Assembly: GCA_003149935.1 (NCBI GenBank)
Contig: QAMH01000006.1
Span: forward strand, 314,153-378,152
Length of the DNA stretch: 64,000 bases
From: Coriobacteriia bacterium
GTDB lineage: Bacteria; Actinomycetota; Coriobacteriia; Coriobacteriales; QAMH01
Reading direction: 5' to 3'
Every line of letters starts with the position of its first letter. Position 1 is the stretch's first letter. Below are positions 63,860 through 64,000 of the stretch, one piece after another. A model generated the notes under the pieces. The model was not told the origin of the DNA. It was given only the letters and a program-made list of their open reading frames with translations, and did no database searches. The position numbers and the translations under genes were made by a program.

Positions 63860-64000
63860 CACAGCTCTTCCTCGAGTTCTTCTTCCAGCTCTTCTTCGTT
63901 CACGACGGTCTTCTCGCCGGTAGACTTGAAGGAGAACTTGGGCTCCTCGCCGTTTATCATGCGCTGGATATTGCTGCGGTGCGCGAAGACGACGGCGATG
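63859..64000 (-). CDS. plsY: Glycerol-3-phosphate acyltransferase PlsY, C-terminus
   Basis: The last 46 residues of the protein, cut by the window edge. IAVVFAHRSNIQRMINGEEPKFSFK is the conserved end of PlsY, which acylates glycerol 3-phosphate from acyl-phosphate at the membrane. An acidic tail (EEELEEELEEEL) follows, longer than the E. coli end. The plsY-gpsA order, with a one-base overlap, is common and puts the substrate-forming enzyme directly after the user. Confidence 0.85.
   Translation of the reverse strand, partial: IAVVFAHRSNIQRMINGEEPKFSFKSTGEKTVVNEEELEEELEEEL

Overview
The window looks like chromosomal DNA of a strictly anaerobic, fairly GC-rich actinomycete, most likely class Coriobacteriia (Eggerthellaceae/Coriobacteriales). 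This placement is inferred from the gene set: a one-chain pyruvate:ferredoxin oxidoreductase, PyrK/PyrD class 1B pyrimidine synthesis, a trigger-factor-like protein without the usual ribosome-docking loop, and a PyrR translational-control leader of actinobacterial type. No rRNA, tRNA, CRISPR array, phage or plasmid functions were seen. No stretch above 300 bases lacks a gene; the longest gaps (about 250-290 bases at 6321-6606, 24912-25190 and 55657-55914) are described.

Layout. 1-2717 (minus): start of a UvrD/PcrA helicase, aroF and aroQ (entry to aromatic amino acids), a PAP2-like protein and uppP. 2895-6320 (plus): CPA1 Na+/H+ antiporter and trigger-factor-like chaperone. 6607-12661 (minus): a translationally coupled RNA-modification trio (TcdA-like, SpoU methyltransferase, U32 protein) behind a SWIM/SNF2 helicase. 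12843-15324 (plus): cysE (apparent ATT start), queD, a ThrH-like phosphatase and a membrane protein. 15379-24905 (minus): a PurF-type enzyme, an SGNH/MBOAT envelope O-acylation pair, an XdhC / 63-residue / NifX group, a membrane-anchored NodB deacetylase and a tandem ABC ATPase. 25191-28733 (plus): PFOR. 28810-30120: an IS30-family element, followed by a MATE exporter and a glycosyltransferase broken by one base. 33188-39707 (minus): two neighbouring polar amino-acid ABC systems and an EamA transporter. 39832-55656 (minus): recO-era-dgkA-ybeY-phoH-thiI-rpoZ-gmk-pyrF-pyrD-pyrK, carB-carA, pyrC-pyrB-pyrR. 55915: SRAP protein. 56589-64000 (minus): nfo, coaBC, a zinc-ribbon coiled coil, Nif3-like, PHP phosphatase, cysteine desulfurase, rpe, gpsA and the end of plsY.

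How it fits together. De novo UMP synthesis is almost complete (carAB, pyrB, pyrC, pyrDK, pyrF; pyrE is not in the window), with pyrR at its head. Two near-identical 33-nt RNA loops, in front of pyrR and in front of carA, have the layout of a PyrR binding loop whose lower stem includes the Shine-Dalgarno sequence, so PyrR probably controls both segments by translational repression. Many genes on the minus strand overlap by 1-4 bases (TGATG or ATGA), giving long coupled operons.

The most unusual material is intergenic. A roughly 107-bp element occurs three times (33015-33119, 51316-51422 reversed, 55773-55880) with a conserved core and terminal arms that differ between copies but remain complementary within each copy; an internal hairpin also shows a compensatory change. 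Other structures are a 163-bp nested hairpin (6439-6601), a perfect 80-bp palindrome (47987-48066), three copies of a palindrome centred on GGGGTC-N-GACCCC, and a 37-bp palindrome beside the IS30 element. These look like structured, dispersed intergenic elements whose function cannot be read from one window.
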